This document shows positions 24,315-31,943 of a DNA stretch of 34,257 nt, piece by piece. The notes below the pieces were generated by a model that searched no databases, had not been told where the DNA came from, and was given only the letters and a program-made list of their open reading frames with translations. Source of the stretch: Deltaproteobacteria bacterium (GTDB lineage: Bacteria; Myxococcota_A; UBA9042; DTJE01; S145-11). The position numbers and the translations under genes were made by a program. The stretch spans positions 1-34,257 of the forward strand of contig WGCQ01000022.1 in assembly GCA_015493765.1 (NCBI GenBank), given 5' to 3'. Each line of letters opens with the position of its first letter. Within the stretch, counting starts at the first letter, position 1.

Positions 24315-25985
24315 ATGACCCTTCAACGAATGGTCCTTTTTTTTGTGGTGCTTTTGGCTTGGGTCGCTGCCTTTGCCGAGACATATACGATCAACCCAAA
24401 ACAGGGACCCCTCATAGATGACATGATAAAGGCTGTAGATTTACCAACCGGCTGGCAAATAACGGCCATTGAAATAAAAAAAGACCACGTGGAGCTCAAC
24501 ATACGTTCACCGCACCAAAAATCTATCAAACTGGGCCTGTTTTATCCTTCCATGGTTAAAAATCCACTGGCTAAAACAAAAAAATTCGCCATCGACAGTA
24601 TGCCACACGAAAACCTGAAAGGCATGCACCCGCTAATATCCGCAATATCCACCGCATTGAAGGCAAGGGAATCCGCGTTCCAGTGGACCAGGGAAGGCAC
24701 TAAAAACAGTGCTCTGAATACGGATAATAAATTTCTGCCGTTACTACTGAAAGCCCGAAAGATGTATGCTTACGGGAAAAAAGACAAGGCAATAGCCATA
24801 TTGAACCGGGTCGTATCCCAGGTCAAATCCCCGGGAATCATCGCGCAGGCAGGCCGCTATTTTTCAAAATTCGGTAAAAACCAGGCCGCAAAATCGGCAT
24901 TCCAAAAGGCCACCCGGATGATAACAAAACGATTACAGCAACACCCTGATGACGTACATACCATTGCAGAGGCCATTTCAGCATACGCACTCATGGGTAA
25001 AATAAAAAAGGCCATCCGCATGTATTGGCAGGTAATAACCCTGCATCCTGAACCGTTAGACAACAGGTCCTGCCTGGCGGCCAGGATAAAATCACCATGG
25101 CACAACGAGATGATTTTAAAATTTTACTACCGGGTACTGAAACGCTTTCCAAAATGCAAAGGGGTCTATTTGAATGCAATGTTGATGGCTGGCAGGAACA
25201 AATATTTTGACAAGCTGGATAAACTGGCCACACAGGCACTGAAGATTTGGCCCAATGACCAGGATATCCTGTTTACCTGGGGAAACGTTTACCACATATC
25301 AGGGAAATTCAAACGGTCTTCATCCATTTTTATCAAGCTTGCTGGCATCAACCCAAAATATCCCTCATTACTTTCCCTGTTGGGCAACAGTTTGATTAAC
25401 CTGGACTACTCCCAAGAGGTCATGTCAGAATTAAAAAGTCAGAGCAAACTCCACCCTGAAAACCTGGGCTGGACCTATGGACTGGGGGCACTGTATTATT
25501 ATCGTAAGGAATACAAAAAGGCCGTCCCCTATCTGCAAAAAACTGTCAAACAAGTACCCGGCGCAGTCAGACCCACGATTTACCTGGCCCTTTCCGAGTA
25601 TTGGCTGGGGCACAAGGCAAAGGCTCGCAAACTGCTGGACGCGATCAGTAACCTGGCATACAAGGACCCGGACATACTATTTTATCAAGCGGTCGTCTGG
25701 TCGGATAAGGACATAAAACGCGCAACAGCGGCCATGCAGAAATTCGTGAACATCCTGGACAACGAACCGTGGCGTGTCCACTGGGGCGACAAAAAGGCCC
25801 TGGCCCATAAAATTCTGGACGCATTAAAGAGAGGTGATACGGTACCACTTATTGAAAAAGGTAGTGCCTCGACAGCCTCGGTAAAGGCAAAACAAATGTT
25901 TTGGATGTGGGCAATTGGTATAATCCTGTTGCTGGTATTCGGCGTGTGGGGATACCTGTTATTCAGACCCGCAAAAAAACATTGA
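24315..25985 (+). CDS. membrane-anchored tetratricopeptide-repeat protein
   Basis: This is a 556-aa protein of unknown function, preceded by a good GGGAGGT site. It has a signal peptide (MTLQRMVLFFVVLLAWVAAF, cleaved probably after AFA), a beta-rich N-terminal domain (about 22-110), TPR-like helical pairs from about 135 to 500 (KARKMYAYGKKDKAIAILNR, GRYFSKFGKNQAAKSAFQKA, GALYYYRKEYKKAVPYLQKT) and one membrane segment near the C-terminus (about 525-548, WMWAIGIILLLVFGVWGYLL) followed by a short basic tail. The predicted topology puts the TPR domain in the periplasm, tethered to the inner membrane. It has no close functional neighbour, and TPR domains alone do not define a partner. Confidence 0.8.
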   Translation: MTLQRMVLFFVVLLAWVAAFAETYTINPKQGPLIDDMIKAVDLPTGWQITAIEIKKDHVELNIRSPHQKSIKLGLFYPSMVKNPLAKTKKFAIDSMPHENLKGMHPLISAISTALKARESAFQWTREGTKNSALNTDNKFLPLLLKARKMYAYGKKDKAIAILNRVVSQVKSPGIIAQAGRYFSKFGKNQAAKSAFQKATRMITKRLQQHPDDVHTIAEAISAYALMGKIKKAIRMYWQVITLHPEPLDNRSCLAARIKSPWHNEMILKFYYRVLKRFPKCKGVYLNAMLMAGRNKYFDKLDKLATQALKIWPNDQDILFTWGNVYHISGKFKRSSSIFIKLAGINPKYPSLLSLLGNSLINLDYSQEVMSELKSQSKLHPENLGWTYGLGALYYYRKEYKKAVPYLQKTVKQVPGAVRPTIYLALSEYWLGHKAKARKLLDAISNLAYKDPDILFYQAVVWSDKDIKRATAAMQKFVNILDNEPWRVHWGDKKALAHKILDALKRGDTVPLIEKGSASTASVKAKQMFWMWAIGIILLLVFGVWGYLLFRPAKKH

Positions 25986-26113
25986 ATACATACCTATGGG
26001 CCTTGGCACAGGTCAATCTCCATCGAAAAATGGCCTGAAATCATGATAATGCATGCAATCACTGACCTGACAGGGTCGTGAGGGGAATGGGTTGGGTCCC
26101 GAACATATTTGAA

Positions 26114-26323
26114 CAAGCCATGATTACAATCGGTCAAGCAATGATTATAACTTGATATATCATAATTATAACTGGAGATGTCATGATCTCAATCGGATAA
26201 GTTATGATTTTAATCAAACATATATCTGTCCGATTAAAAGAAGCGTATGCACAATTAAACTACTGCGTTGTCCGATTCGGACAAGGATATGTCCATGCCG
26301 GACACGCCGTTTTCTTGACTGTC
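26114..26323. repeat. degenerate tandem array, 21-bp period, about 10 units
   Basis: Five clear units run end to end at 26114, 26135, 26156, 26177 and 26198. Each has six variable bases and then a core like ATGATTATAATCGGA, whose centre GATTATAATC is a palindrome. The 21-base phase continues through five weaker units (26219-26323), which carry a different palindromic core: TGTCCGATTCGGACA (perfect apart from the central base) and TGTCCATGCCGGACA. Two helical turns per unit would place all cores on one DNA face, as expected for regulator-binding sites. Confidence 0.6.
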
Positions 26324-26402
26324 CCATGAGGCCAAAGGACGCGGAAAGTGTTTCAGATACGCGGAGTTAAGCCCATTTTAGCACAGGCGTACTATCTGAC
26401 TC

Positions 26403-26431
26403 TTGACCTTTGCGCCCTCTTTTGTTATACA
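26403..26431 (+). promoter_or_regulatory. sigma-70 promoter of the riboswitch/Ehr operon
   Basis: TTGACC (26403-26408), a 17-base spacer and TATACA (26426-26431) form a near-consensus promoter. The predicted start near 26438 lies two bases before the first helix of the fluoride riboswitch. Confidence 0.75.
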
Positions 26432-26438
26432 GTTCCGC

Positions 26439-26491
26439 CAAGGGGATGGAGTTCCCCTTTCAATTGTCCCTTTGGGGCTAATGACTCCTGT
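26439..26491 (+). promoter_or_regulatory. fluoride riboswitch (crcB motif)
   Basis: The aptamer features are all visible. The first stem AAGGGG/CCCCTT (26440-26445 with 26454-26459) encloses ATGGAGTT. A second stem GTCCC/GGGGC (26466-26470 with 26474-26478) has a TTT loop. The conserved tail CTAATGACTCCTG follows (26478-26490). The conserved pseudoknot is GGAG (26448-26451) with CTCC (26485-26488). CTCC could alternatively pair with GGAG in the leader-ORF ribosome binding site (26534-26537), so fluoride binding would free that site and turn translation on. No intrinsic terminator with a T run follows, which also favours translational control. To my knowledge the crcB motif has been reported ahead of formate-hydrogenlyase-like operons as well as fluoride exporters. 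Confidence 0.85.
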
Positions 26492-26543
26492 TTATAGTAC
26501 GAGCCATTGACCGCCGATGCGGCAATTGATTGGGGAGGTATCC

Positions 26544-26639
26544 ATGTACCGAAATCTCTGTAAATTTCAACCTGAAATATCTACACAGAATACCGGTCCT
26601 TTGTTTTTGCTAGCAAACCTCATCGGAGGGATGAAATAA
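26544..26639 (+). CDS. 31-aa leader ORF upstream of the Ehr-like operon
   Basis: A short ORF starts at ATG 26544, five bases after a strong GGGGAGG (26532-26538), and ends at TAA 26637-26639. That stop overlaps the ATG of the hyfC-like gene (TAATG). The peptide begins MYRNLCKFQPEISTQNTG and ends FLLANLIGGMK. The overlap suggests that ribosomes finishing this ORF restart on hyfC, so the riboswitch may act through it. The GGAGGG just before its last codons can also serve hyfC directly. I recognise no homology; it may be a leader peptide or a small membrane-associated subunit. Confidence 0.55.
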   Translation: MYRNLCKFQPEISTQNTGPLFLLANLIGGMK

Positions 26640-27586
26640 TGATAAAATCCATAATTTTCAATTCGTTACAGGTCATCGTGGTGATGGTATTTTCCCCTTT
26701 GGCCATGGGCGTATTGAATCGTTTGAAAGAAAACGTGCAGTCCAAGCGGGGGCCGTCCATTTTCCAGCCCTACCTGGACCTGTGGAAATTGTTTTCCAAG
26801 GATGAGGTGGTGTCGAACGAAAGCACATGGATATTCCGCGTCACCCCTTACGTGGTATTCGTTGCGCCGATATTCGTTACCCTGCTGATCCCGGTGTTGA
26901 CTGCGTATCCACTGTTCTGGGCGTTTATGGCCGACATGGTGGGGGCAGGATTTATTTTGGCGCTGGGCGGCTTTTTTTCCATCCTGGCGGCCGTGGATAC
27001 GGCGAATCCATACGGACCAATGGGGTCCAGCCGCACGCGCATGGTGGGGTTTCTGGCCGAACCCGTATTTTTGATCGTATTTTTTACGGTATCCTTTGTG
27101 GCGGACTCCACGATCCCTTACATCGTGCAACAGCAATGGGTACACCCGATGTCCAATTTCTTTGAGCCGGCCCACATCCTGCTGTTGATTGCCTTTTTGA
27201 TGCTGATACTGGCGGAAAAAGGCCGCCTGCCAGTGGACAATCCATCAGGTCACTTCGAACTGGCCATGATCGACGAGTCCAAGGGCCTGGAGTATTCGGG
27301 CCGCGCTGCCGCACTGATGAAATGGGGCGGTTGGATGAAATTTTTTGTGCTGATGAACATATTTTTGAACGTGCTGTTAACCCCTTGGGGGCTGGCCTCC
27401 ACGTGGGCCTGGGGTGACGTACTGATCGCCATTCCATTGATCCTGCTGAAGATATTCGGCTTTATCATCTTTTTGGTACTGATCGAGTCATCCCTGGCCA
27501 AATTGCGCCTGTTCCGTATCAGTGAATTCATGACTGCTGCCTTTGCCATTGCCGTGTTGGCAATGATGGCCGGGGCCTTTGCATAG
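26639..27586 (+). CDS. hyfC: HyfC/HycD-like membrane subunit (NuoH family) of an Ehr-type complex
   Basis: This is the membrane subunit that joins the hydrophilic module to the antiporter-like subunits, equivalent to NuoH of complex I. The 315-aa protein has about eight membrane segments. Conserved cytoplasmic loops are NVQSKRGPSIFQPYLDLWKL after the first segment and ILAEKGRLPVDNPSGHFELA followed by MIDESKGLEYSGRAAALMKW, which are the expected HyfC/NuoH loops with their charged residues. GGAGGG precedes the ATG, which overlaps the leader-ORF stop. It is the first of six co-directional, tightly spaced genes. Confidence 0.93.
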   Translation: MIKSIIFNSLQVIVVMVFSPLAMGVLNRLKENVQSKRGPSIFQPYLDLWKLFSKDEVVSNESTWIFRVTPYVVFVAPIFVTLLIPVLTAYPLFWAFMADMVGAGFILALGGFFSILAAVDTANPYGPMGSSRTRMVGFLAEPVFLIVFFTVSFVADSTIPYIVQQQWVHPMSNFFEPAHILLLIAFLMLILAEKGRLPVDNPSGHFELAMIDESKGLEYSGRAAALMKWGGWMKFFVLMNIFLNVLLTPWGLASTWAWGDVLIAIPLILLKIFGFIIFLVLIESSLAKLRLFRISEFMTAAFAIAVLAMMAGAFA

Positions 27587-27598
27587 GGGGAGTCCGTA

Positions 27599-28285
27599 AT
27601 GTCACACCTTATACCTGTTATCAAGAGCCTGAACGCCCTGACAGGAGGGCTGTTTATCATCACCGCGTTTGGCGTGGTGGCTGCACGCCAGGTTCGTTCC
27701 GGGCTGAAATTTTTCATCTTTCAATCCCTTTGCCTGGCTTCATCCGCCTTTTTGCTGGGTATCGCACCGTTTTCGCCCCACCTGTTCGCCGTGGGCACCA
27801 TAAACCTGGTGACCAAGGTTTGGCTGCTGCCATGGCTGCTGATTCGCATGATGCCGCGAACCACCTACACCCGGCGTGAAATAAAACAGGTGGTCAATAT
27901 ACCCACATCCCTGATGATTGCCCTGATCCTGACCGTCTTTGCGTATTTTGTTTCCCTGCCCTGGGTCCATGCCATGGCGGACAACGGCGTAGCGCGAATC
28001 AACGTGCCCATCGGTCTGGCAGGCATGCTGATCGGGGCATACACGCTGACAACGCGGCGTGAGGCGATCCCCCAGGTGATGGGCTTGCTGACCATGGAGA
28101 ACAGCGCCTTTTTCGCAGGGGTCGCAATCGCACCTGACCTGCCGGTAATAGCGGAATTGTCCCTGGCATTTGACGTCCTGTTATTCGCCTTTATCGTGGG
28201 CCTGGTGACACGTTCGGTGCATGAAAACACTGGCGGTACATTCGTCGGTCATTTGAACGATTTACGGGAGGACCCTTCAAAATGA
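27599..28285 (+). CDS. hyfE: HyfE-like membrane subunit (NuoK-related)
   Basis: This is a small polytopic subunit of Hyf/Ehr-type complexes, related to NuoK with extra N-terminal segments. At 228 aa it is the usual HyfE length, with about six or seven membrane helices. The conserved MGLLTMENSAFFAGVAIAPD near residue 160 contains the Glu found in HyfE/NuoK channels. GGGGGAG lies before the ATG, and the gene ends in an ATGA overlap with hyfF. Confidence 0.9.
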   Translation: MSHLIPVIKSLNALTGGLFIITAFGVVAARQVRSGLKFFIFQSLCLASSAFLLGIAPFSPHLFAVGTINLVTKVWLLPWLLIRMMPRTTYTRREIKQVVNIPTSLMIALILTVFAYFVSLPWVHAMADNGVARINVPIGLAGMLIGAYTLTTRREAIPQVMGLLTMENSAFFAGVAIAPDLPVIAELSLAFDVLLFAFIVGLVTRSVHENTGGTFVGHLNDLREDPSK

Positions 28286-29715
28286 TACTGATTATTATGC
28301 TCCTGCTCCCCCTAATTACAGCGCTGGTGTCAGGGCTGTTCGCACAAAAACGAGTCAACGAAATCATTACGGTGACTGGCTCGTCGGTACTGTTCGTACT
28401 GGCAGTATGGGCAGCCCACGCGGTCCTGAATGCACCGCAGCATATCCTGATCGCGCTTCCTGGCTGGATTGCCTTGGGTCCTGCCGGCGCTGTCATATTG
28501 GTGCTGATATCCCTTATTGCCCTGCTTTCATCAATATATTCAATCGGTTACATGAGGTACGATACGAACAGTCCCAGGACGTTTCACGTCAATTTCAATC
28601 TTTTCGTGTTTGCCCTGGCAGCGATCCCGTTGAGCATTAACCTGGGCATGGTATGGATAGCCGTTGAAATGACCACCCTGTTTTCCGTGCTGCTGGTCGG
28701 CTTCGACAATACGCCATCGGCCCTGGAGGCGGCCTGGAAATACATGGTTTTGACCATGATGGGCGCGGCACTGGCATTGTTCGGCATCCTGTTGCTGTAC
28801 TGGGGGGCCAGGCACGCTAACATGGGGGCATTCACCTGGTCCGGGCTGGTGACCGCAGCCCCTTCCATGCCCCCTGTATTGATTACCGCAGCATTCATCA
28901 TGCTGCTGGTCGGATTGGGTACCAAGATCGGCCTGGTTCCAATGCACACCTGGCTGCCTGATGCGCACAGCCAGGCCCCCACTCCCGTATGTGCCCTGCT
29001 GTCAGGCATTGAAACAACCGCCGTGCTGTACGTGCTGTTGCGTGTGCTGGCCGTTGTACATGCATCTAACAGCGTTCATGCATCCAACTGGCTGCTGGGA
29101 TTCGGGCTGCTTTCCCTGGGGGTACCCGCATTCTTGCTGTTACAGGTAAAGGACTACAAGCGCATGCTGGCCTTTTCCACGGTCGAACACATGGGCATCA
29201 TACTTATTGCCCTGGGCCTGGGCGGCTCAGCGGCAAACCAGGCCGCGTTCATGCAGATCATCGGCCACGCAGTCACAAAGTCGTTCTGGTTTTTCGCCGC
29301 CGGCAGTGTGTTGCTGGTAACGAATACCCGTGAAATTGCATCCGTCCACGGGTTGATCAAACGGTCACCAGGTGCGGGTATCGCCATGTTGACAGGCGGG
29401 CTGGCCATTGCCGGAGCGCCGCCTTTTATCCTGTTTTTCAGCGAGTTTTCCATATTGAAGGCAGGACTTTTGCAATCGCATTACCTGGTGATGGGGCTGA
29501 CCGTGTCTTTCATTGCCGTTGCGTTTTTTGCGATCATGAACCACGTCAGCCGCATGGTATTCGGTGGTGACCCGGACAGGTCGGGCGAAAGACTGCCCGG
29601 ATCCGTTTGGCTTACATTGGTGCTGGCCATTATACCCGTGATCGTTTTGGGGCTGTACATCCCGGATGCCTTGCATCGCCTGGTTGAACTGGCAGCAACA
29701 ATAATTGGAGGATAA
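28282..29715 (+). CDS. hyfF: HyfF-like antiporter subunit (NuoN/NuoM family)
   Basis: This is a proton-translocating antiporter-like subunit of 477 aa with about 14 membrane segments. The family's key elements are present: Glu in WIAVEMTTLFSVLLVGF, Lys in VGLGTKIGLVPMHTWLPDAH, the PTPVCALLSGIETTAVLYVL segment and the second Lys/His region QVKDYKRMLAFSTVEHMGII. The proton path therefore looks intact. It overlaps hyfE by ATGA and is followed after three bases by the large-subunit gene. Confidence 0.93.
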   Translation: MILIIMLLLPLITALVSGLFAQKRVNEIITVTGSSVLFVLAVWAAHAVLNAPQHILIALPGWIALGPAGAVILVLISLIALLSSIYSIGYMRYDTNSPRTFHVNFNLFVFALAAIPLSINLGMVWIAVEMTTLFSVLLVGFDNTPSALEAAWKYMVLTMMGAALALFGILLLYWGARHANMGAFTWSGLVTAAPSMPPVLITAAFIMLLVGLGTKIGLVPMHTWLPDAHSQAPTPVCALLSGIETTAVLYVLLRVLAVVHASNSVHASNWLLGFGLLSLGVPAFLLLQVKDYKRMLAFSTVEHMGIILIALGLGGSAANQAAFMQIIGHAVTKSFWFFAAGSVLLVTNTREIASVHGLIKRSPGAGIAMLTGGLAIAGAPPFILFFSEFSILKAGLLQSHYLVMGLTVSFIAVAFFAIMNHVSRMVFGGDPDRSGERLPGSVWLTLVLAIIPVIVLGLYIPDALHRLVELAATIIGG

Positions 29716-29718
29716 GCC

Positions 29719-31206
29719 GTGGATATTTCGCAACTTGCTGAAAATATACATGAATTTTTCCCGGCAGCCAGCCTTTTTAGCGGGCCGGAATCGTTGAATA
29801 TCACCTGTGACAAAAATGTCGCACCCGGGGTATGCGATTTGTTGTTCAACAGGGCGCACTGCTTTTTCATGGGCCTGGACTGGGGGCAGCAGGCGGATGA
29901 AATTCACGTGATTTACCTGTTTCTTGGCCCTGGCAATGAATACATAGAGGTGCAGACCGGCACGAAAAAAACGGACCCGGTATTTTACAGCGTCAGCCAG
30001 GCAGTGCACGCGGCAGACTGGTATGAACGCGAGGCAGCCCATGTGCTCGGAGTGGATTTCACAGGCCACCCGAAATTAGGGGATTTTGTCACCCATAATG
30101 ACCAGCCGCCCACCAGGGTCCTGGATGCGGAGGGCGCCTTCATCATGCCAATCGGACCGGTGTTTTCAGGCGTCGCCGAATCCATCCACTTCAGGCTGGA
30201 AACCATTGGCGAGGAGGTAATTCGCACGGTGCCGAAACTGTTTTACAAACGCCGCAATATTGAAGACCTGGCCGTGGGTCGTACGTCGGGCGACGTGGTG
30301 TTGCTGGCGGAGAGGTTCGCGGGCACCACGGCCATATCCCACGCCCTGGGCTATTGTATGGCCGTGGAATCCATATCCGGCACGGATGTACCGAAACGGG
30401 CCGTGTTTTTACGTGTTTTTTTGGCAGAGATGGAACGCATCCGGCATCACCTGGGCGTGATCGAGGGGATTTGCGCGTCCACGGGCCTGGGCGTGGCTGC
30501 CAGCCAGGTGGCGGTTTTGCACGAGGAGGCTCTGCGGATCACAGGCACTGTGACGGGTCACAGGTACGGGTTCGGTATGGTTGTGCCCGGCGGGCTCAGC
30601 CTGGACTTGCCGGATGATGCGTGTTTGACAGCCGTCAACCAGGTGGACGACATCGTAAAACGCCTGGAGGGCATTGAACGACTACTGGTTAAAACGACCA
30701 CATTTTTGGATCGCCTGGAGGACGTGGGCGTGGTGACGAAAACGGATGCCCTGGAACATGGCATGGTCGGGCCGATTGCGCGTGCTTCGGGTGTGTGCGC
30801 GGATTGCAGGCGGTCGAAACCGTACGGCGGATACGATGTGTTGAGGCCTGAAATACCCTGCGAACAGGAGGGCGATGGTTTTGCACGCCTGCGGGTATTT
30901 TTTGCGGAAATCAGGCAATCGACAGTACTGATGCGGCGGGCACTGGAAAATGCCGGGGCCGGTCCTGTGTTCTCGCGGGTTACGCCCAAGGCCGGCATGA
31001 AAACCGCGTGTGTGGAGTCACCGCGCGGCCTGGCAGTACACCGAGTGCGCGTGGACGCCGATTTCCGGGTACAGCATTACAGGGTGTTTTCACCTTCGTT
31101 TGCGAACTGGCACGGGTTTCACACGGCAGCCGAGGACTTTGCATTCCAGGACTTTCCGATCATCCTGGCAACATTCGGATTGTCCGTGGCGGAAAGTGAC
31201 AGGTGA
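29719..31206 (+). CDS. HyfG/HycE-like large subunit without the NiFe-binding cysteines (Ehr type)
   Basis: This 495-aa protein fuses a NuoC-like domain (about 1-150, with DWYEREAAHVLGVDFTGHPK) to a NuoD/HycE-like domain (about 160-495, with FYKRRNIEDLAVGRTSGDVV). In hydrogenases two Cys-x2-Cys motifs bind the NiFe site. Here the first is replaced by A201-G202-T203-T204 (ERFAGTTAISHALGYC in place of RVCGICGFAHS). The second, near the C-terminus, is replaced by DFPIILATFGLSVAESDR, aligning without gaps to the D-x-P...DPCxSCxxR pattern with Ser489 and Glu492 in place of Cys. There is no maturation tail. It should not make or use hydrogen; its substrate is unknown. Confidence 0.92.
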   Translation: MDISQLAENIHEFFPAASLFSGPESLNITCDKNVAPGVCDLLFNRAHCFFMGLDWGQQADEIHVIYLFLGPGNEYIEVQTGTKKTDPVFYSVSQAVHAADWYEREAAHVLGVDFTGHPKLGDFVTHNDQPPTRVLDAEGAFIMPIGPVFSGVAESIHFRLETIGEEVIRTVPKLFYKRRNIEDLAVGRTSGDVVLLAERFAGTTAISHALGYCMAVESISGTDVPKRAVFLRVFLAEMERIRHHLGVIEGICASTGLGVAASQVAVLHEEALRITGTVTGHRYGFGMVVPGGLSLDLPDDACLTAVNQVDDIVKRLEGIERLLVKTTTFLDRLEDVGVVTKTDALEHGMVGPIARASGVCADCRRSKPYGGYDVLRPEIPCEQEGDGFARLRVFFAEIRQSTVLMRRALENAGAGPVFSRVTPKAGMKTACVESPRGLAVHRVRVDADFRVQHYRVFSPSFANWHGFHTAAEDFAFQDFPIILATFGLSVAESDR

Positions 31207-31250
31207 TGGATGCTGGCATTCAGGACAAAGGCATCTAAAAGGATGGGAAC

Positions 31251-31943
31251 ATGAGCAGATGGGCGTTAAAAGGACTAAAAACAGGCGTGGTTACCACGTC
31301 CTATCCCGGGGGTGATGAACGGGCGTCCGGCATTTCACCGGGCTTGCCGGTGTCCGGTACCACGAACCAGGCCGTGATTGCGGCATGCCCTGTCCATGCG
31401 CTGGACAATGGGGGCGTACGGCGCAATCGTTGCATTGATTGTTACCGCTGTGCGCGGACACAGGGCGAAAACATGGCCTGGGACAGGGGATTTGAATGGG
31501 CACAGGTCAAAAAAGAGGCGGTCCTGCCCGCACCCTTCAAGCACGCGGTGAATATTCGGGTGCTGGATGCCGGCGACTGCGGTGCATGCCTGTCGGAAAT
31601 CGAACAATTGAACAATCCCTACTACAACATGCACAGACTGGGATTTTTTATCACACCGACGCCGCGAAAGGCCGATATTTTAATCGTGGCAGGCACAATA
31701 ACAAAACAAATGCGTCCGGTTTTGATGAAAACATGGGAGGCCATGCCCACGCCCAAGCGCCTGATCGCTGTGGGAGCCTGTGCATTGACCCACGGAGTCT
31801 TCGGTCAGGACAGCCCCGTATTGAGCGATATCCTGCCCGTGGACGTGGCCATACCCGGGTGCCCGCCGCCGCCCCTGGCCATTATCCATGGCCTGCTGGC
31901 CATCACGGGACGTAAACCCGGAAGCGACTGGGAGGTGGAATGA
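31251..31943 (+). CDS. HyfI-like small subunit (NuoB family) with N-terminal ferredoxin-type cluster
   Basis: This is a 230-aa iron-sulfur protein. The C-terminal half is NuoB/HyfI-like, with the proximal cluster ligands C110 and C113 in LDAGDCGACLSEIEQL, C177 in VGACALTHG and C204 in PGCPPPP. The N-terminal half carries one more [4Fe-4S] motif, C61-x2-C64-x2-C67 with C46-Pro (ACPVHAL, RCIDCYRC), as in one half of a bacterial ferredoxin or HyfH. Two clusters could thus lead electrons to the cavity where the NiFe site would have been. An AAAGGATGG region precedes the ATG, and the end overlaps hyfB (ATGA). There is no separate hyfH. Confidence 0.9.
   Translation: MSRWALKGLKTGVVTTSYPGGDERASGISPGLPVSGTTNQAVIAACPVHALDNGGVRRNRCIDCYRCARTQGENMAWDRGFEWAQVKKEAVLPAPFKHAVNIRVLDAGDCGACLSEIEQLNNPYYNMHRLGFFITPTPRKADILIVAGTITKQMRPVLMKTWEAMPTPKRLIAVGACALTHGVFGQDSPVLSDILPVDVAIPGCPPPPLAIIHGLLAITGRKPGSDWEVE

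Larger units (their letters stand above)
25986..26437. other. non-coding region upstream of the Ehr-like operon
   Basis: This region has no convincing gene. It contains a 21-bp tandem array (26114-26323) and the operon promoter (26403-26431). Between them (26324-26402) I see nothing except TCTGACTCTTGACC at 26396-26408, which shares CTGACTCTTGACC with the sequence before dispersed-repeat copy 1 (15729-15741). Confidence 0.5.

Noticed and set aside
26114-26323. CRISPR array
   Set aside because: The units are contiguous 21-mers without unique spacers and vary along the whole length.
26152-26370. 72-codon open frame across the 21-bp array
   Set aside because: It starts with TTG without a binding site, and its heptapeptide periodicity is a by-product of the 21-base DNA repeat.
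25990-26638. Sigma-54 (-24/-12) promoter for a formate-hydrogenlyase-like operon
   Set aside because: TGGCAC occurs near 26000 but is not followed by TTGC at the required distance; the sigma-70 boxes at 26403-26431 are far better.
29719-31206. Functional [NiFe]-hydrogenase large subunit
   Set aside because: All four nickel-ligand cysteines are replaced and there is no C-terminal maturation tail.
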